From Isoetes taiwanensis (Eukaryota; Streptophyta; Lycopodiopsida; Isoetales; Isoetaceae): a stretch of DNA of 64,000 bases. Shown in pieces: positions 34,800-46,760 of this stretch. Within the stretch, counting starts at the first letter, position 1. Every line of letters starts with the position of its first letter. The DNA lies in assembly GCA_021234155.1 (NCBI GenBank), contig JAJEKV010000653.1:1-64000 (forward strand). The letters are read 5' to 3'. A program made the position numbers and the translations under genes. The notes beneath the pieces were generated by a model. The model was not told the origin of the DNA. It made no database searches and worked only from the letters and a program-made list of their open reading frames with translations.

Positions 34800-35886
34800 G
34801 GGATCATCATGAAAAGGTAGTTGAGTGATGCGATTAATCTCATAGACGCCACGCTCTGGAACCCTCCAAAGGTGGATAACAACACGATAAAACCCTCGGG
34901 AAGAGCGATTTCGGCCCTACGCTACTCCTTCGGCCGAGGGATCAAGGGGATACCCCTCGAGAACATCTATAAAGATCATTATATGTCATTGTGCAAGTAA
35001 TGGAGTCCATATCTTGGGACGAGGGGAGGCGAGACATAGCAAATGGATGCCTTCGCATTGAGTGGAACCGTACTTATATCGAACAAAATTATTGACATGC
35101 CTTTGTAGCGGCATTATTGGTTATACATACGAGCATAATGTACAAAATACACATGTATATAATATGCATTATATAGCGTATATATATTTCGAGTATTGAT
35201 TTAGGGGGACTCTTCCGAGTCATTGTCACGAGCACCCGGTGATCTTTTCTATCATGTACATTTGATGCTCTCTATTCCATATTAGATGGATGATAACATC
35301 GAAGGGATCGAGAATAATAGCGAGGATTGCGGCGGTGGTCATCCAGCCTTCCATGGGTATTTTCGCTCGCGACAATTGCTTGAAGTTTTAAGTGATTCAT
35401 CTTGCGGTGATGGAATCACGTTCGGGACCCGAATGAGACCACATGGCTGGGCCGGAGGCCAATGTTCTTTGCACTCGGCAATTTGATGTATATTTATACC
35501 CACCAAAATTATTGATGGTATATGCGCACCAAAATTATTGATGGTATATACATAGAAATTATTGGATTATGTACATACTTGTATGGTATTTTCATTATAA
35601 TGGCATATATACGATTTCTCTTTAAATAGGCATCTATGCCTTCATTGTCTTGTTTGCTCCTTGCACGCTTCTTGTCCGCTTCTTGTGCGCTCCTTGCCTC
35701 CTGTCGCTCCACTAATTTCTTATACGCTCCACTAATTTCTTGCAAATGGTAACTTTGCAAGAACATCCTCGCTGGGCTGATCCGGAATACCTGCAAGCAT
35801 GCGGCAGAAATACGTGCACTTTTGATGATTTTTTTTGCAACTTTTGGGAGCATCGATGGCGTCACGGTCCAACAACGAGCTTGCAA
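34800..35886 (-). other. Unclassified; minus-strand charged ORF
   Basis: The minus-strand open frame 35886-35509 has a charged helical segment (KKLVERQEARSAQEADKKRA) as in the C terminus of many DNA-binding or transposon accessory proteins, but no family can be named. A 26-bp tandem repeat (CACCAAAATTATTGATGG) lies at 35501-35550. Confidence 0.3.
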
Positions 35887-36290
35887 AGGCGGTGAGCAAC
35901 TTCATTATCGATCGCTATACTCGTCATCTCCCTCCCTTTGGAGGAGATCAATTCGAAGGTCGAGGCAAGGTTCAATCTAAGTGCTTTGGGACTTCTTGAA
36001 CCCCCTCATATTTAGAAAATATCACGAGAGCGGTTGAAGGACATGCTTTTCCATGGTTTCATGGCCTACTCTCTGGATCGGTATCGCATCACGGTCATTC
36101 CTACTAGTGAGAAGAATAGGATTTATATCCTCATTGAACTTTACAACTTCCATTACAAATCTTTTGTGGATATTGGTAAGCTCCTATTCCGTTCCCTTGA
36201 CTTCAACATCCTGTGGTTACTGTCTAGATTCCCCATCTGGGATACAATTCCTTGGGATACGCGTGACCTATGGCTACATAGCACCTGACA
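35887..36290 (+). other. Unclassified coding-like module, copy 1
   Basis: After ATGGCGTCACGG at 35857 or so, frames read NELAKAVSNFIIDRY, then LGLLEPPHI, then ERLKDMLFHGFMAYSLDRYR up to a stop at 36288. The SNFI...GLLEPP stretch resembles 37155-37300 (INFIAGDL...RGLLEPPPYI), so the region contains a repeated module. Function unknown. Confidence 0.35.
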
Positions 36291-36769
36291 CATAATCGTA
36301 CATATCACGGTGAAGATACTCCATTGGAATATGTGTATAAACTAGATTTTCATAGAAATTAATATATAAGCAAGTGAGTTTAGTGTAATTAAGTAACATC
36401 TTCGTGTAATTAAGTGATTTTTCGTGTAATTAAGTAATTAAGCAATATCTTCTACCATTTTCCTTGTATTTTTCATGTGATTGTTCTATTTGTGGTCATA
36501 TTTACATCAGAGTAGCCCGCGGTGAAATCGCTTCGATTACAAATTATTGAAGGGCCTATTTGGCCGCATGCAGGTGGCTCACGATCTTATCTTGAGATCC
36601 CGTTTTGTTACCACCACTTAGAATGGTATAATACTTGACATTATTGGTATTATTCTTCATCATTCTTGGTATTATACTTTACTTGATATTAGTATTATAC
36701 TTCAACATTATTGGATTAAGTAGCTATAAATTCTTTCGACTTGCTTTCACTTCTCACCTTTGTTCCATG

Positions 36770-37015
36770 TTTTCACCTTGCTTTCACTTCTTGGTCTTTG
36801 GTCTTCCTTGTTCCTTGCCACTTGATCTTGTTGTTTGTTCTTAGCTACTTCATCTTGTTCCTTGCTCTTGATCTTGCTACTTGATCTTGTTCCTTGCTTT
36901 CTTGCTCCTTGATCGTCCTTGATCCTTGCTTCTTGCTACTTGATCTTGATGCTCCTTGCTACGATCTTCGTGCTCCTTGTTCTTTGCTACTTGATCTTAC
37001 GTGCTCTTTTGCAAA
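36770..37015. repeat. Degenerate CTTG-rich minisatellite
   Basis: About 240 bp built from variants of TTGCTACTTGATCTTGTTCC. Low complexity; ends where the second LLEPP module starts. Confidence 0.85.
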
Positions 37016-37502
37016 TGATTGGACCGAATCCTCCACAGGCCACTCGGAAGGCTGCAAGCATGCCCGGGCATTAAATGCGGCCTGGAATGGATGAGCTATG
37101 GGACCATTTCTTGGAGTGGAGGTTGCGCCCGCGGTCCTACCAAGGAGCTTACAATGGAGTTGATCAACTTCATTGCAGGCGATTTGATTGTGGTCATGAG
37201 CCAGCTGATGGAAATTAATCCATCCCCGAATGTTATAGGATACTTGCAATGAGGGGACTTCTTGAACCCCCTCCTTATATCACAGCCCGAGATGCTACAG
37301 ACCCAATTGAGGCCTCTTCTTCGTCTTTGGATATTTAGCACACTCTCACGGATGCATACATATCCGAGTTCATTCATGAAAAGTGCTTAGGGGACGGATG
37401 TATGGTCTTATTAGGGTATACTACAAGCGAGTACAAGCGGTTTTGTGGAGTTAGGTCCGCTCTTCTTCGTGAGTATCATCATCTGTGGAATTACTTTTTC
37501 TA
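37016..37502 (+). other. Unclassified coding-like module, copy 2
   Basis: From 37155 a frame reads MELINFIAGDLIVVMSQLME, shifts by one base near 37245, then continues RGLLEPPPYITARDATDPIE and ISEFIHEKCLGDGC to a stop near 37502. Coherent composition over two frames suggests a real but broken ORF. It is related to 35887-36010 through the GLLEPP block. No family recognised. Confidence 0.35.
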
Positions 37503-37747
37503 ATGACTAGGTACCCCATATGGTGGGAAGAATCAGTTTGGGGGGCGTGAGCTCTTGACTCCTAACCGGATGCATGGGTTAGACCTCGCGAGGGAAGGGG
37601 AAGGGGTTAGAAACCTAGGGAAGGTTACTTGGACATAATTCCGTTACTTGTGGTTCTCTAAATGTTCTCTAATATGTTAATATATTCTCTAACATGTTAA
37701 TATGCTCACTTTGATCTTGTGGTTCACCTTCTATGGAATGATTCAAT

Positions 37748-37882
37748 TTCACGTTAGCCCGGTGCGAAATTACTACCTCACACGGTAACTTGCGGGGAAT
37801 TTGCGACCGTGGTACGGTGCGAAAAAACTGCCCTCACAAAGTAATTTATCCCCATTTAAGCACCGTGGCAGCGGTGCATTAT
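37748..37882. repeat. Palindrome array III (3 units)
   Basis: GGTGCGAA ends of degenerate copies of the same palindrome lie at 37761, 37816 and 37873 (spacings 55 and 57). The two intervals resemble each other (CTRCCCTCACA then GTAA-TT), so the array is an old tandem repeat whose palindromic core changed least. Confidence 0.75.
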
Positions 37883-37969
37883 AAGTATACATAGAGAATA
37901 GATACAATCAAAATACTTAGCAAGCAAACAAAATATAAAACAAAGATCGTTTCATTAATATAAAACACT

Positions 37970-39390
37970 TTACATGCCTCGGAGTAATTTGTCAAGGCAA
38001 TATCCTGCCTCATTATTGTCACTCTCTTGGAATGCACGGCACATTTCACCACGGTCTTGAAGAAACGACCATGTGATTCTCGGTGACCTCGTCCCGCGAG
38101 CATCAAGGGCATCTGCGATGAATCGAGTCACCTCTTCGGTAACCAGCTCTCCGGTACCTTGCACCATCCCTCTTCATCTTCATCGTATCTCTCTTGAACC
38201 ACCTCCTTACATATTCTAGCGGTGTGAGCCGGAAGCACCCACTCCCCGTGGTTACGGAAGTCTTGGATTTTTCGAAGCCATCTTAACTTTTGATTAAGCG
38301 GTGGCCCTTCCTATTCAGCTTAGGAGGGCCTTCTGAACTCCTTGTTTCTTCATTTGTTGCTTAGGCTTAGTCTTCCTCTTCGTCTCTTTGGATTACTGCG
38401 CGACTACGGGCTGCTCAACATCGAGGGAACCACTCATGCGGTACTACGGTTTTGAGGCTGGCCGAATCCGCAGAATACCGTTGCCTCTTGTAGAGCGATA
38501 TTTTCTTGGATTTGAGCTATCACAGGGGACACGGATAGGGACACCACGGTACATAACATTCGGGGGTTCAAAACATTACGAGCGGCAATAGGAGCGTTAC
38601 GGGCGGGCACATCCTCATTACGAGCGGCAACATGAACATTACGGACATGCACATCGATGGTCATCCTCATGGGGCTTAGCATTCTCATTTGTCGGCTCCA
38701 ATCAAGTTTGGCCCCTGGTTTATCTCCACCAATCCAACTTCGGCACTCTACGAGGAAGTCGGTTATGTAATCTATCTCATTAGCTTGATCTGAGAAAATG
38801 TGTTAGGAGTTGGCGTCAAAGAAGCCATCAACTGGGCCACCAACGAAGGAATGGAGTGCCTCAAGCAAGTTGTCGGCTCCCATCGGAAGGAGCGGGGCAA
38901 GGTGGGTATGCGGTGCAACTACCACATCGGCGTTAGCGACGATGCAATCATCGAACACGGGAACTCCATGGCGGATAGCTGCACGCCACGAAGGTTCCTT
39001 CTCAGACTAAATGGCGAGAAGAGAACGGTAAACACGCCTTGGCCGGAAGGTGTGTCTCTATAAATCTCCTGCGTCATTGGCAACATTACGAACTTCTGGC
39101 GTCGGACACGCTTGATGGATGTTTTACGGCTCGGAAGGCGGTGCTCTGATTGCGGTTGTTAGAAGCGCGACATAGTTAGTGAAAATTTGCCCTCATTTGT
39201 CTTCACCATGATGTAATGCGCCCGGACGGCGCCTTCTCTTGTTCTTTGGCTGTTGGAATTGTTAGATCCGGCATTACGGGCTATTACGTGCCATTGTCTA
39301 CGGCGTAATGCAACAAATGAGTGGACAAGATTGAAAAATATGCAATGTAATGACTTAGAACAAATATCAAAAGCGGACAACATCGATAAC
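37970..39390 (-). other. Unclassified minus-strand coding-like region between arrays III and IV
   Basis: Reading leftward from 39390, coherent stretches appear in shifting frames: RAAIRHGVPVFDDCIVANAD and NLLEALHSFVGGPVDGFFDA (about 39000-38815), DYITDFLVECRSWIGGDKPG (38790-38700), an ARN(A/V)PIA-type repeat (38650-38550) and GTRSPRITWSFLQDRGEMCR (38100-38030). I recognise no family. Position between two palindrome arrays suggests the body of one mobile element. Confidence 0.35.
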
Positions 39391-39465
39391 AAAGATAATT
39401 ATATAAAAGTACCGTTGCTACCGATGCGAAAGCGGCAAAAGATAGCCCACGGAAACCAAATGCTT

Positions 39466-39602
39466 TTCGCGACCGTGGCCCGCGGTGCGAATATCGATTA
39501 ATCTATAACTAATTCCCAACTCAAAGTCGCACCCGTTATTACGGTGCGAATATATCATTCATCAATTGAATACCAACTAAGTTCGCACCGTGCCTGGCTG
39601 CC
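39466..39602. repeat. Palindrome array IV (3 units)
   Basis: Units near 39466 (TTCGCGACCGTGGCCCGCGG...), 39527 and 39582 (TTCGCACCGTG then decayed). GGTGCGAA ends are at 39484 and 39543; left ends of units 2 and 3 are 56 bp apart. Confidence 0.75.
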
Positions 39603-39649
39603 AACCTAACATATTTTAAACATTATAGTTGCACATCATGGTCAATAGT

Positions 39650-40004
39650 TATACATTAATATGAATTTATTCATACAATTGATTCCCAGTATATCTTCTA
39701 CCACTGTCGATCCTTGTGGATGCCGCCGCTTTAACTTGTCAACTGCCTTTGGAGCTACACCATATCTGTTTCTTTTTTCTGCTCAACTTTTCTCCTCAAT
39801 ATTCTAGCCAGCGCCGTGTCTTGTTTAGCTTATCTTTTTTCTCTAGCTTGCAGATAATCCTTCTATAGAACTATTGGCATCGATGTTGTGTGAACCTGAA
39901 AAAAGCATTCTTGGCTTGCTTATGTGACTTCTCCATTCCTGCGTATTCCATATTCCCAAGCTCCGTGTACTCTTTGGCAAACCACAAGCCATGAAGTGAA
40001 GTAT
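39650..40004 (-). pseudogene. C-terminal part of an unclassified TE ORF, cut off by the gypsy insertion
   Basis: Read leftward from 40004, one frame gives SLHGLWFAKEYTELG, YAGMEKSHKQAKNAFFRFTQ, a stop, then a charged tail (LEKKDKLNKTRRWLEY). The left flank of the gypsy element joins directly to 55492 once both LTR elements are removed. The ORF then runs on from SFIQAWGEC at 55510. HG-WF...G...G-MEKSH--A is reminiscent of a family of large plant and animal transposon ORFs, but I cannot name it. Confidence 0.5.
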
Positions 40005-41904
40005 TGTTGACCCTAAACACGGCTTAAGGATCAACCACAAGGAACCAACTTGAACTTTCACTCAAATTGGGGTTAGAACCTCCGGATCACTTAAGGTGAT
40101 CAATCTATGCAAGCAAATTTCAATGAAAAGTCCAAAAACTTGAAGTTTTGTACCTTTCCCATTTCGAAATTGACACCTTTGTCAAAATAGTTGTGGTATT
40201 GATATGCAAATCGATTTTTGAGTCAACCCTTTGTAGACTTAGTCGAGAAAAAGATGTAGGTAATCAATGGTAAAGCTTACGACCAAGTCGGAAACATAGT
40301 TTGTGAGTTATTAGGAGCTCAAAGTGCGATCAAAATTTGGTCAATAGCGGTCAAATCTGAACTTGATGATCGAGATTGGGATTTTGGAGTTGCGGGGCGA
40401 GTTGTTGAGAATCTTCAAAGCAAATGTGCTTTAATGATGATAAGGAATCTAGGCAAATGGTCGGGATTGTCATCTGGATAAGCAAAAGTAATTTTGTATT
40501 TGGATTTGGCAAAATCTGATCAAGAATAGTCAAAAGCGAGTGCAAAATTTCTAACTCAAGTTGTGAGTGGGATTTTTGGATTTTTCAAGACATATAGGTT
40601 CGGATGCTTCAAGGATTGATGGCAAATGGATCAAAGGTAATCAAAAGTACTCGGGGATTTTCGTAAAATTTTGAGCAGGAGAAAAAATTGTAAAGGATCA
40701 TAACGAGAGATAATTTCTTGGATAGGCATCAAATTTCATTGATAGGAATGTAAATCAATCGTAATAATGTTGGATAAGAATAATTGAGTACTTCAAAATC
40801 AACTTGGTCAATAAAAGTTTCAATAGATAATTTCCAACCAAATCTCTTGTGACTTGATGGGGAGTACTCGAGAGATTTCCAAAATCCTTTTGAGTCATGC
40901 TCGGCAATGATCACGGAAAAGGTTTATGCGCTTACGGGCCTTCAAGAAAATTCTTTTGTCGAATCCCATGTTTTTATCTTAGTTTTCAAATGTTTGCTTA
41001 ATCTTAGCCTTGATTGATGGGTTTATTCGGTTCATAAAAGTGGGAAGGTCAAAATAGGTAGGTTCAGGGCTCACGGTGCCAAATCCGTGAGATTGAGGTG
41101 GAAGGAAATTTAGGGTTCTTGGCTGTATTTTCTCGAGAAATAAGCGATCACGATTTCGTATTTTTTGCCGTATATCCATGGAATATCTTTGTATTTTTAA
41201 TTTTGCAAAGCTAGGCCATGGTTTTAAAAGGTCACTTATAGAAAATTGAAGAGGTGGATCACTTTAGCAATGGCAACCCTAATTTTCTTTGGGAATATGC
41301 TAAGTCCTTGGGCATAATGGTCAAGAATATTCCATAAAGTATACAAGTGGCATGGCATAATGGTAAGGAATTGCAAAAGGGTCTTGGCTAGGGAAATTTG
41401 CAAAACAAATGTCATATGAAGTGAGAAAGTATAGAGGCAATGGGGAATGTGGATGTAATGGAGAAAGGGAAATTTGGGTAAGGCAAAATAAGGTAGGCAA
41501 GGGTAAACAAAAGGAGGGTATGGGTGTGGGAAGAAATGGCTAGAAAATCTCAATGGATAGAGATAGAATATGAACAATGATTGGATGAGAATGGCTAAGG
41601 AATAAAATCAAGCACCATGGGGTCTTCAAACTTTTGACTTCCAATCTTCAAAAAATGTCTTCAAACTTCATAACCCGGAATCTTCTAGAGCATACTTTTT
41701 GACTAAGCATTTTGTCCTCAAATAAAGTACCTCATGTGAATTTGAATCTCGAGCACTTGTTGACCTGAAGAATGAACATCCTTTGACCTCCATATCAATG
41801 TTAAATGCCAAGAATCTTCCAAACTTTGACTTAGTCTTCTAAAGTAAATTGACCTAGTTTGAATGCATAGACCACAATTAGCATGTTGCCCCTTGGGGGC
41901 AACA
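40005..41904 (-). repeat. Gypsy 3' LTR (1900 bp)
   Basis: Starts TGTTGACCC and ends GGGGGCAACA in plus orientation. Collinear with 48248-50164. Contains a Gly/His-codon-like purine-rich stretch (41430-41570) that yields chance long frames. Confidence 0.93.
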
Positions 41905-43178
41905 TCTATAAAAACAAGAAAAATTTGGTCCCCTCAGACCATATGATGTCAAAAATGGATAACTAGGGGGGGGTCTTCAACTTTGTGCCAATGTATCCAA
42001 GTGGAGATATGAGAGTGTGAGATGTAAGTGGAGGTGAAGTGAGTATGAATGTGGTGATGAAATAATATAGATAGAAAAAGGTGGAAGTGAGTGTGAGTAT
42101 GGAAGTATGGATGTGGTGAGGGAATAATATGGATAAAAAGGCATAAGAAGGGTGGTGGAATGATTGTGAATGGAATAAGTAGTGAAAAGAAAATGAGTGT
42201 GTATATGGTGAGGTGGTGATAAAATGGAAATGGAGTGAGTGTGCAAGTGCTTGAAACTTAAGCCAAAACAAGAAAATATGTCTTCCTCCTAATCTTCAAC
42301 AAGTGCAACTTTCTATTTGTGATGGTAAAGATGAATGGTGCGAGTGCTTTTCTTCTTTAGGGAATGAGAATAAGAATAAGGAGTTCAAATGGGAGGTGGG
42401 GCTACTTAAGGCGGATGAAAAAATATGGAAGAAGAGTGCACTGTCATGGAAACACATAAACCAATTAGTCTCAAACCCTTGCAACTCTGCTATGATGGTG
42501 AAGGTGATTTTTGCAGAGTCTTTGTTAAGGTATGGAAAAACAAGAATAAAATTTTGGATGGATGGTAGGAATGCTTAAGGACGGTGAATAAAGATGGAAG
42601 AAGGATGCTCTGCATATGACACTTGGTAATTATTAGTATCAACCCCCTGTTCTTGAGATCATTTGCACTATTACACGATCGGATCAACCTAGGAACATGA
42701 ACCAAATTCTATTAGAGTAATGTGCTCAAAGTCAAAGCTGTTCTATCTCTTTGAAATAATGTGCTTAAAATCAAGCCCGATTTAACTACTTTAAACCTAC
42801 TATAAATCTCTAAACCTTTTAATGAAAGAAGAGGGACAAGCAAGCATCTTTGGTCCCAATACCTTCAGTGCAAGATGTTGATAGGATTTGGCAATGGCAT
42901 CCACTGAAGCAACTTCACGTAACCAATAAGAATTAGTACTGCTTGGGATCCAACACTACAAAGGGCCCTTCCCAAATGTTGTCAAATTTGCCGGTGAATC
43001 CTCCTTTGACTTGTTCCATTTGAGAACAAACTCCCCTTTTTTAAAAGTGCCTTGTATTTTGTGTGCGACCTTGAATGCGGCCCGGATCTTTAGCCTTTTT
43101 CAACAAGTTTGTGTTCTCGGCTTCCATTACGTACTCATCCAAATGTAGCGGGGCATCAGGTCTTTCTGTAGAGCATGT
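41905..43178 (-). other. Gypsy region between integrase and 3' LTR
   Basis: No domain is recognisable. 41995-42250 is a degenerate GTGAG/ATGGTG minisatellite that opens long spurious minus-strand frames. A purine-rich GGTCTGAGGGGACC lies about 30 bp before the LTR on the minus strand; a canonical adjacent polypurine tract is not obvious. Confidence 0.5.
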
Positions 43179-44016
43179 TCAAAAGGTAAACACAATTTGT
43201 GAGCTAATCTCAAAGAAGGTAATTCGAGTTCTCTTTGGTAGAACTGCCTCTATGCCATAAACCAAATTGAAAGGTGTGTGATTTGTAGTTGTTTTGATAG
43301 TGACTCTATAAGCCCAAAAGGCGTCCACTATTTTGATATGCCAATCCTTTTTTTGTTGATCTCCCTTTGTTTTACGCAAGATATTTTTCAATACTTTGTT
43401 AGTAGCTTCGGCTTGTCCATTACCACGAGGATAATATGAAGAACTTTTGGTGTGCTTGACCTTCAAAATGCTCAACAAATTAGCAATGACTTCATTAACA
43501 AAGGGGTACCTCTATCGGAATGTATCACGGAAGGGAATACAAACACTGGAGCAAATAAATTCATGTAAAAACCTTGCGGGTTGTGAGGGCATTAGCTTGT
43601 CTCAAAGGTATAGCCTCTGCCCACTTAGTGAAATAATCTGTAGCCACAATAATATGTTGATGTTGACTGCTTGAGAGGAAGGATTAATAGGACCAATATA
43701 ATCTAATTTTGATTTGAAAAGGTCACGGAGATATGATAGGATTTAAAGGCGGTGGCAATAAAATTCTTTTACTAAAAATTTGACATTGATGGCAAGTTTT
43801 TATAACCTCATAACAATCTCTAAAAGCAGTAGGCCAATAATATCGGACACGAGAATCTTTTTTGCGGTGGTATCCCCGACAAAATGCCCCCCCTGAGATA
43901 CCTTTGTGCATCTCTTTAATGATCAAGGCAGATTCTTCTTCACTTACACACCTCGACAAGATTCCATCCTGTTGACTTTGCATAGGATATTTTCTATCGG
44001 CTTGAATTATGCGCAC
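43179..44016 (-). CDS. Gypsy integrase (broken)
   Basis: Minus strand. The zinc-binding N domain lies at 44016-43723 (MHKGISGGAFC... with CHQCQIF, an HHCC layout). The core starts near 43660 with ATDYFTKWAEAIPLRQA, which includes the first catalytic Asp. At 43478-43179 come SSSYYPRGNGQAEATNKVLK (the third acidic residue is the Glu) and FNLVYGIEAVLP. This order is standard for plant non-chromovirus gypsy integrase. Frames change between the domains, so as read it is not a continuous ORF. Confidence 0.88.
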
Positions 44017-44159
44017 TTGTCTTTAAGTCTTCTTTTCGACTTGGGTGAGGTTTGGAGAAGTGAATCCATATTGCAAAAAATCCCTAATAGGTTCTTTGCC
44101 ATCCTCCTTGGGCTTGACCTCCACGAGTTACTTCAAATGTGCTCTTGCAAATGAAGTGT

Positions 44160-44500
44160 CGGTAATATTCATTTCATCCTCATGATCAAAAATATATAAG
44201 GCAAGTAAAGGCTAGGATTTCGTGTCAAGTGCAACTCTTTTACGGAAATATCATAACTTTGCAACTTACAAGCCCACCTCTGGATCTTTGGTTTATTAGT
44301 TGCTTTACCAAATAGCAATCCCATTGGATTTTGCTTCATATGAACTTGAACTTGGCTTTTCGAGTAGGTGCCCCCCTGCCTATTGATGAGGAACATGAGA
44401 GCAGCGTGACACTTTTTTTCTATTCTAGTATATCTTTCTTCAAGAGCGCAGACCATTGCTTGCTTGCAAAACTATGGTGTGCTTATCTATAAAAATGGCT
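44160..44500 (-). CDS. Gypsy RNase H (broken)
   Basis: Minus-strand frame with ERYTRIEKKCHAALMFLINR, QVQVHMKQNPMGLLFGKAT and KIQRWACKLQSYDISV. This matches the C-terminal half of Ty3/gypsy RNase H (YT--EK---A---A, W---L--YD). It directly follows the RT in the element's direction. Confidence 0.8.
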
Positions 44501-44829
44501 AAACCTATAGCCTTTTTAGTATGATGATATAAACCTCAAATGGCGAGGCTCAAATCGGCTTTTTTAAAAGAGTAGCTTCACATATGGATAAAATAAGAAA
44601 GTCAAAAAGCTTCTTGGCACTCTGGGGTCCATGTGATAGGTATGTGCTTGCTTTGATTTAGAAAACTTCCCTATCTGGTCAACTTAGAGATAGGACTTAA
44701 GATATGAGCAAAATTTGGGATATACATCCTAAGGAAACTTGTCATACCAATGAAACTCTTAACTTTTGCTTCAAATTCTTGGGAGGTACCGGTTTTTGAG
44801 AGCTTCAACTTTATCTTGAGCAACTTGAA

Positions 44830-45783
44830 TACCTTGGTTTGGATACCTCATGTCCCAAGAGTTGTCCTTTGGATGCAAAAAGATGCATTTTTTGGATTTA
44901 GATTGACTCTCTGAAGTCTGCATAGAAACAGATTTTTTGCAAGCAATTCCACATGATTATTAGCATGAGAACCCAAGCAAAGGTCATCCCGGATACACTC
45001 TAAATTCTTCATGACCATGGTTTTGAAAATGACATCCATTGCTCTTTGGAAGGTAGGCTGGAGCATTCATTAGGCCAAATGGCATTCTTTTCATAGCATA
45101 AGTACCCGGGAGTGATAAATGAAGTCTTTGGCTGGTCTTCCTCTTTGATACTAATCTGGTTGAACCACGAAAAACCATCCAAAAATGAGTACATGTCTTT
45201 TTCTGCTTGACATATAGAATTTCTTCCAAAAAGGCAAGGGATAACAATCTTTTATAGTGGCTTTGTTCAAATCGATAATCTATGCAAATTCTCAAAGTTC
45301 CATTCTTTTTTCCCTTTGGAACAATGCGGGATACCCATTCGGGGTTGATGATCTCTACAATGACACTGCATCCAACATCTTATGCAATTCATCTTTGATT
45401 AGATCTAAAAGTGAAGCATTTATTCTTCTTAACTTACGAAAAGCAGGCTTACGGCCCTCCTTAATTTTAATTTCAAATTGACATACCTCCTCTTTGATAC
45501 CAATAAGCTCGGAATAATCCCAAGCAAACACATCACTTCTCTCTTCAAAGAATTTATTGATCTCTTCCTTATTTTGTGTGTCAAAAGATCTCCCACAAAG
45601 CGAGTTCTTTCGGCCATGCTTGTTGATTATAACTTCATTGATTGCCTTTTCACGGGATGCATTTATAACTAGAATGGGGACAGAGCTCCTTAGCCTCATC
45701 CTCATCGAAATCTTCCCTACGGTATAGCTCCCTCGGATAAATAAGTCATCAAAGTATCTACGCACAAAGCATCGACTTCCCAA
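44830..45783 (-). CDS. Gypsy reverse transcriptase (broken)
   Basis: Minus strand. The linker 45783-45430 has EERSDVFAWDYSELIGI and KLRRINASLLDLIKDELHKM. The RT core 45350-44990 has GTLRICIDYR, PLAFLEEILY-like, TPGYLCYEKN and MPFGLMNAPA, split between frames. The palm motif at about 45010-44950 reads ECIRDDLCLGSHA, where gypsy elements usually have YLDD or FIDD. The Arg and lost aromatic residue suggest decay or sequencing error. Confidence 0.85.
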
Positions 45784-46135
45784 TTACGCTCCCTTGGGAT
45801 ATGAGTAATTTCCCAAGAGGTAAAATGAGCAAGCATTCCCATTACACGGTTTCTCACGGAGCTCCATATCGGCATTCTTGGCTTGATATTCACCATTTAC
45901 TGTCTGCAAACTAATTGTGAATCCCCATAGATATGTATAATTGAAATATCCATAGCTCTAGCTTCTTGGAGACACTGCAATCAAAGCCTTGTATTCTGCT
46001 TTGCATTAGAAGTTATTTGGGAAAAATTCTTCCTACCTTGGCCAAAAGTTTATTGGCGGTATCTTTTAATATAGGCTTTGAGATGAAGCTACATTCAATT
46101 TCTTTGATATTCCTCCATCAAACCATAAACAACCT
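45783..46135 (-). CDS. Archaeal-type RNase H domain, upstream of RT
   Basis: Minus strand, frames mixed: WFDGGIS (46123-46104), AEYKALIAV (about 45999-45979), IIHIYGDSQLV (about 45940-45910), VNGEYQAKNADMEL (45905-45865), then NRVMGMLAHFTSWEITHIPR ending at 45790. The DGG, E-AL, GDSQLV and HIPRE-N pattern is that of the second RNase H (aRH) acquired by plant Tat elements. It lies between the protease (46.6 kb) and the RT. To my knowledge aRH is normally described downstream of the gypsy RNase H. Confidence 0.75.
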
Positions 46136-46760
46136 CTTACGCCATCTTGAGGAGGGTAGTGCACACTCTCTAATTAAAGGGATCAACTCAATTTTCTTGG
46201 TGCTAGGAGTTGCTAGACTATATGATCCTAGTGGTTCTTCTATAAGCATTTCTTTGATAAAATGTACCTCGTCATTAAAGCCATAAGAACCATCTTGATT
46301 ATAGATTGTGGCCACTTGAGTGCCATTTGAAATGGTGCATCTCCCTTGAGACCAGATTGGCCTAGCATCAAGCTGTAGCCATCCACCTCCTTCCGACAAG
46401 AGATCATATATATGCGTATCTTCTCCTAGATCTTCAAAAGCAACAACAACAAAATTGGCGGCTACAACAATACCTTCGGTGTTAGCGGGGACCTTGGTCA
46501 CAATTCCAACTGGTGCTATCTTAGCATTAGAAAAAGATTTTTAACAAGACGGATGACCTTTTATCTATCTCGAGTCCACATTTTTTCATAACATGATATG
46601 GCATGATATTCAAAGGTGAGCCTCCATCTAACAACACATTGGAAAAAGAATAACCTCCTAGAGTTCTTTGAGCACATAAAGGCACACGGATCCTCTTCAT
46701 TTTGGGCGAGAATAAGATTAGTGGCATTAGCAACACCTACACAAGCCTCTTGCTTCACTA
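46118..46760 (-). CDS. Gypsy protease region (broken)
   Basis: Minus strand. At 46637-46602 the frame reads NVLLDGGSPLNIMPYHVMKK, the retropepsin-like motif of Tat/Athila elements (DGGS-LN in place of DTGA/DSGA). The following frame 46501-46118 continues with IVVAANFVVVAFEDLG and IWSQGRCTISNGT before the aRH. Confidence 0.75.

Noticed and set aside
41963-42271. Minus-strand His/Ser/Thr-rich ORFs
   Set aside because: Translation of a GTGAG-type minisatellite inside the gypsy element.
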